Source: CAVVSQ01 sp963848825 | GTDB lineage: Bacteria; Planctomycetota; Planctomycetia; Gemmatales; Gemmataceae | DNA length: 41,023 bases | NCBI GenBank assembly: GCA_963848825.1 | Contig: CAWKFA010000013.1 | Location: forward strand, 1 to 41,023 | Direction: 5' to 3' | In this document: one piece after another, positions 38,535-41,023 of the stretch | Numbering within the stretch: the first letter of the stretch is position 1 | Layout of the letters: each line of letters opens with the position of its first letter | Notes under the pieces: generated by a model | What the model was told of the DNA's origin: nothing | The model's input: the letters and a program-made list of their open reading frames with translations, nothing else | Databases searched by the model: none | Made by a program: the position numbers and the translations under genes

Positions 38535-39913
38535 GGTTCATCCGACTTTCCTGTGGGTAGAAAATTATTAAAATCGCCCTCAAGGAGGGCGAACTCATGC
38601 GTGCTACCGACTTCATGAGGCAAATGTTGGCGCTGGAAGAGCCTTGGAGAGTCCAGCAGGTTACCCTGACTGCGAAGCCCAAGCGACTTGATGTTTCTTT
38701 GGAGCATCGTCCTGGGGCGATCTTTTCTTGTGCCGAGTGTGGACAGCCGAGGCCGATTTATGATCACTTGGCTTCCCGACGGTGGCGGGACCTCGATTAT
38801 GGGGAGTCTCTTACTTGGCTTCACGCTCGGGTGCCGCGAGTTTCGTGCCCTGAGCATGGTGTTCGGCAGGTTCATATTCCTTGGGCCCTTCCGGGTGCGC
38901 GGTTTACCCTCCTCTTCGAGAGGCATGCGATTGATACCCTCTTGGAGGCCGATGTCCTCGGGGCCTCTCGGCTGTTGCACCTCAGTTGGGATGAAGCCTG
39001 GCATGTCATGGAACGAGCGGTGACGCGCAGGACTTAAGGCCAAGAAACGGCGGGTTGTTTCCCTCCTGGGAGTGGACGAGAAATCCTTCGCCAAGGGACA
39101 CCGGTATGTCACTTTGGTGTGCGACCTCAAACGAGGCACGGTGGAGTACATCGGGTTTGACCGCAAGAAAACCAGCCTGGACGCCTACTATCTCAGCCTC
39201 ACCAAGAAGCAATTGGCGGGCATACAGGCGGTGGCCATGGATATGTGGGACCCGTTCATCGCCGCCACGGTGGACCATGTTCCCAAGGGACGCGACAAGA
39301 TCGTCTTCGATCGTTTTCACATCATGGCCCATATGAATAAGGCCGTGGATCAGGTTCGCCGGGGGGAGCATCGCCGCTTGCAGGCGGATGGAGACAACAC
39401 CCTGAAGGGGACGAAATACTTGTGGCTGTTCGCGGAGGAAAACGTCCCGGAGAAAAAGACAGAGGACTTCGAATGGTTGCGGACGTTGCATTTGAAGACC
39501 GGACGAGCTTGGGCCATTAAGGAATCTTTGCGATACCTTTGGAGCATTGAGCGAAAGGAGTGGGCGTTGCGTTACTGGCAGGAATGGTATTATTGGGCCA
39601 CGCATTCGCGTCTGAAGCCAGTGGTGAAGACGGCGAGGATGATCCAAGGGCATTTGCAAAATGTGTTGACGTATTTCGACCATCCCATCACCAATGCCAC
39701 GAGTGAAGGCCTGAACTCGAAGATCCAGGCCGTAAAAAAAACGCTTATGGATACCGCAACGCGGACCACCTCAAAACCGCCATTTTGTTCCATTGCGGCG
39801 GCCTGGCGTTGTACCCAGTTCACCCCCTGAGAAAACGTTGATATTTCCACGGGTTTTAGCTGATTTAGGTAAAGGTTCCCATGATTCTTGCCCACAGGAA
39901 AGTCGGATGAACC
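38535..39913 (+). mobile_element. ISL3-family insertion sequence, 1379 bp
   Basis: The left end starts GGTTCATCCGACTTTCCTGT; its exact inverse ends at 39913, a 23-bp perfect terminal inverted repeat (38535-38557 and 39891-39913). The flanks TTTTTTTA (38527-38534) and ACTTTTTA (39914-39921) agree at six of eight positions, so a target duplication of the 8 bp expected for this family is only partly supported. The perfect ends suggest a fairly recent insertion between the TPR gene (ends 38511) and the WD40 gene (starts 39935). One transposase gene is inside. Confidence 0.9.
38597..39841 (+). CDS. ISL3-family transposase (two frameshifts)
   Basis: ATG 38597 follows AAGGAGGGCG. The N-terminal zinc-binding part has FSCAECGQPRPIYDH and SCPEHGV. 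After a break near 39028 (GC restored in CGCGCGCAGG, giving VTRAGLKAKK) the catalytic domain begins SLLGVDEKSFAKGHRYVTLV (first Asp), VAMDMWDPF (second Asp) and ATSEGLNSKIQAVKK (Glu), the DDE triad of the family. At 39734-39741 eight A's end the frame early; with one more A (or a -1 slip on A-AAA-AAC) it runs NAYGYRNADHLKTAILFHCG to a stop at 39841. Repaired length is about 415 residues, normal for ISL3. With sequence errors corrected the element would be active. Confidence 0.88.
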
Positions 39914-39934
39914 ACTTTTTAATTGAGTACCGTT

Positions 39935-40918
39935 ATGGCATTTATTGGTTGTTTTCTATTTTTGGCATTGGCATCTGCTAAGGACTCGCCACTCACGAAT
40001 CATAGTCTGCTTGAGACAGTAGGTACCGTAAATTGCATCGCAATTTCAAAGGACGGTGCGTCACTCGCCGTCGGCACCGATGCTGGAGAAATCTACGTCT
40101 GGCGTCAGAACGATTTTCAAAAAAGGCATACCTTGCGTGCCGAAAAAACATGCATTCATTCACTCGCTTTTGCGCCAAACGCGACGCTTGCCGCGGCGTG
40201 TGAGGATGGTCGGGTGTACGTTTTTGATCCCGTGAAGTTAACACTGTTGTTTAAGCTCGAATGCGACACTAGAGGAACGTATAGTTGTGTGTTTTCGGAA
40301 AATGGTGATGTTCTTTACACAGGTGGCGCTAACGGCAAAGTCAGCCGATGGGACGTCGCAAAACGTCAAATCCTATCCAAGGTGTCATTTGAGAAGCCGG
40401 TCCGATCCTTGTCGTTATTTGACGCTGATGGCCTTTTGGCAGCAAACTTGTGGCTGACTGAAAAAGAGGCAGGATTTGACCCCACGAAGGAACGGGGCGA
40501 AGTAATGCTCTTAGATCTAAAAAAGAATACTTCAAAAATAATTTATGTCGCGAATAAATCTAGGATCACTTTTGTTAAGCTGTTGGCTGATGACACACTC
40601 ATAACGGCAGGTTTCGACGGGCATATAATTCTCCATAACATTAAAACCAATACGATAATACGAGAATGGCAAAATGGCGACTTCATTAGTTCGGCAGCGG
40701 TCGCGGAAAACGGGAACAAGATAGTTACCGGTGGATATGGATTTGCAAAACTTTGGAACTATAAAACGGGTAGAATGATTGAAAATTTTGAAAAAAAGGA
40801 CTTCTTGGTAATTGGTCTAACATTTTCACCAGATGAAACATCGCTTGCGATTGCGATGAGCCACAGGTCCTTACCCTCTAACGCACTCCGGCTCATTCGG
40901 TACATTTCTGATAACTGA
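39935..40918 (+). CDS. Secreted WD40-repeat beta-propeller protein
   Basis: 327 residues from ATG 39935, which begins a signal peptide (MAFIGCFLFLALASAKDS). It then has about six WD40-type blades: VNCIAISKDGASLAVGTDAG...IYVW, IHSLAFAPNATLAAACEDGR, YSCVFSENGDVLYTGGANGK...SRWD, ITFVKLLADDTLITAGFDGH, SSAAVAENGNKIVTGGYGFA...KLWN and VIGLTFSPDETSLAIAMS. Propellers of this type bind other proteins; there is no catalytic domain. It is AT-richer than its neighbours and uses AT-ending codons, suggesting recent transfer or a different origin. The start is only 22 bases from the right end of the ISL3 element, so its own promoter and perhaps a few codons may have been displaced by the insertion. Confidence 0.8.
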   Translation: MAFIGCFLFLALASAKDSPLTNHSLLETVGTVNCIAISKDGASLAVGTDAGEIYVWRQNDFQKRHTLRAEKTCIHSLAFAPNATLAAACEDGRVYVFDPVKLTLLFKLECDTRGTYSCVFSENGDVLYTGGANGKVSRWDVAKRQILSKVSFEKPVRSLSLFDADGLLAANLWLTEKEAGFDPTKERGEVMLLDLKKNTSKIIYVANKSRITFVKLLADDTLITAGFDGHIILHNIKTNTIIREWQNGDFISSAAVAENGNKIVTGGYGFAKLWNYKTGRMIENFEKKDFLVIGLTFSPDETSLAIAMSHRSLPSNALRLIRYISDN

Positions 40919-41023
40919 GGTCAAGGGGCAAAGCGTCGGTTTTGGTGCCATGCAAGAACGTCGGGTGCCATGTTTTCGCGGCTCCCTCGCGATCAATTTC
41001 GTGCGTGCAATATCACCGCGAAA

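Overview
The window reads as a moderately GC-rich planctomycete chromosome segment, most like the Gemmata/Pirellula side of the phylum. This is inferred from family content: a secreted sulfatase, a DUF1080 protein, a GH3 glycosidase, HEAT-repeat secreted proteins, a bacterial deoxyhypusine-synthase-like protein beside lipid A/LPS-core genes, and many IS and REP-type remnants. No rRNA, tRNA or CRISPR array was found.

Layout. 1-4470: a decayed RHS/YD-repeat polymorphic-toxin gene with a frame-broken C-terminal tail, followed by a small DUF4288-like gene that is a candidate immunity gene. 4680-6080: mobile debris, namely a CHC2-like zinc-finger fragment, nested 3' ends of a REP-associated tyrosine transposase (RAYT) with inverted repeats, and a truncated FHA gene inside a 783-bp segment repeated at 18784-19565. 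6182-7167: an overlapping three-gene minus-strand unit with a PemK/MazF-like toxin. 7455-9170: IS256 and RAYT remnants plus unassigned DNA. 9174-9808: a VapBC-type toxin-antitoxin pair. 10125-17696: a secreted HEAT protein, an intact GH3 glycosidase and a sulfatase. 17722-19565: a RAYT with a Tyr-to-Asp change at its expected catalytic position, then the full FHA gene. 19650-27785: ABC-F ATPase, HEAT/lectin-like secreted protein, DUF1080 protein, a convergent beta-propeller-like secreted protein, prolyl oligopeptidase and a small unknown. 27892-34788: a tight lipid A/LPS core block: lpxK, DHS-like, waaF-like heptosyltransferase, a kinase-pseudokinase fusion, a second WaaP-like kinase and a WaaG-like glycosyltransferase. 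34993-38511: a large DUF3857/transglutaminase/TPR protein. 38535-39913: an ISL3-family insertion sequence with near-perfect ends. 39935-40918: an AT-richer WD40-type protein.

Two window-wide themes stand out. First, four copies of a roughly 100-bp hairpin with the palindromic core GGGGTCAGACCCC lie between genes. Second, many clearly conserved genes are split by small indels, and at least eight of these can be repaired by restoring one GC/CG dinucleotide in a GCGC-type run. That points to a systematic sequence error or a specific mutational process rather than independent pseudogene decay. Coordinates for split genes span the frame-corrected gene.
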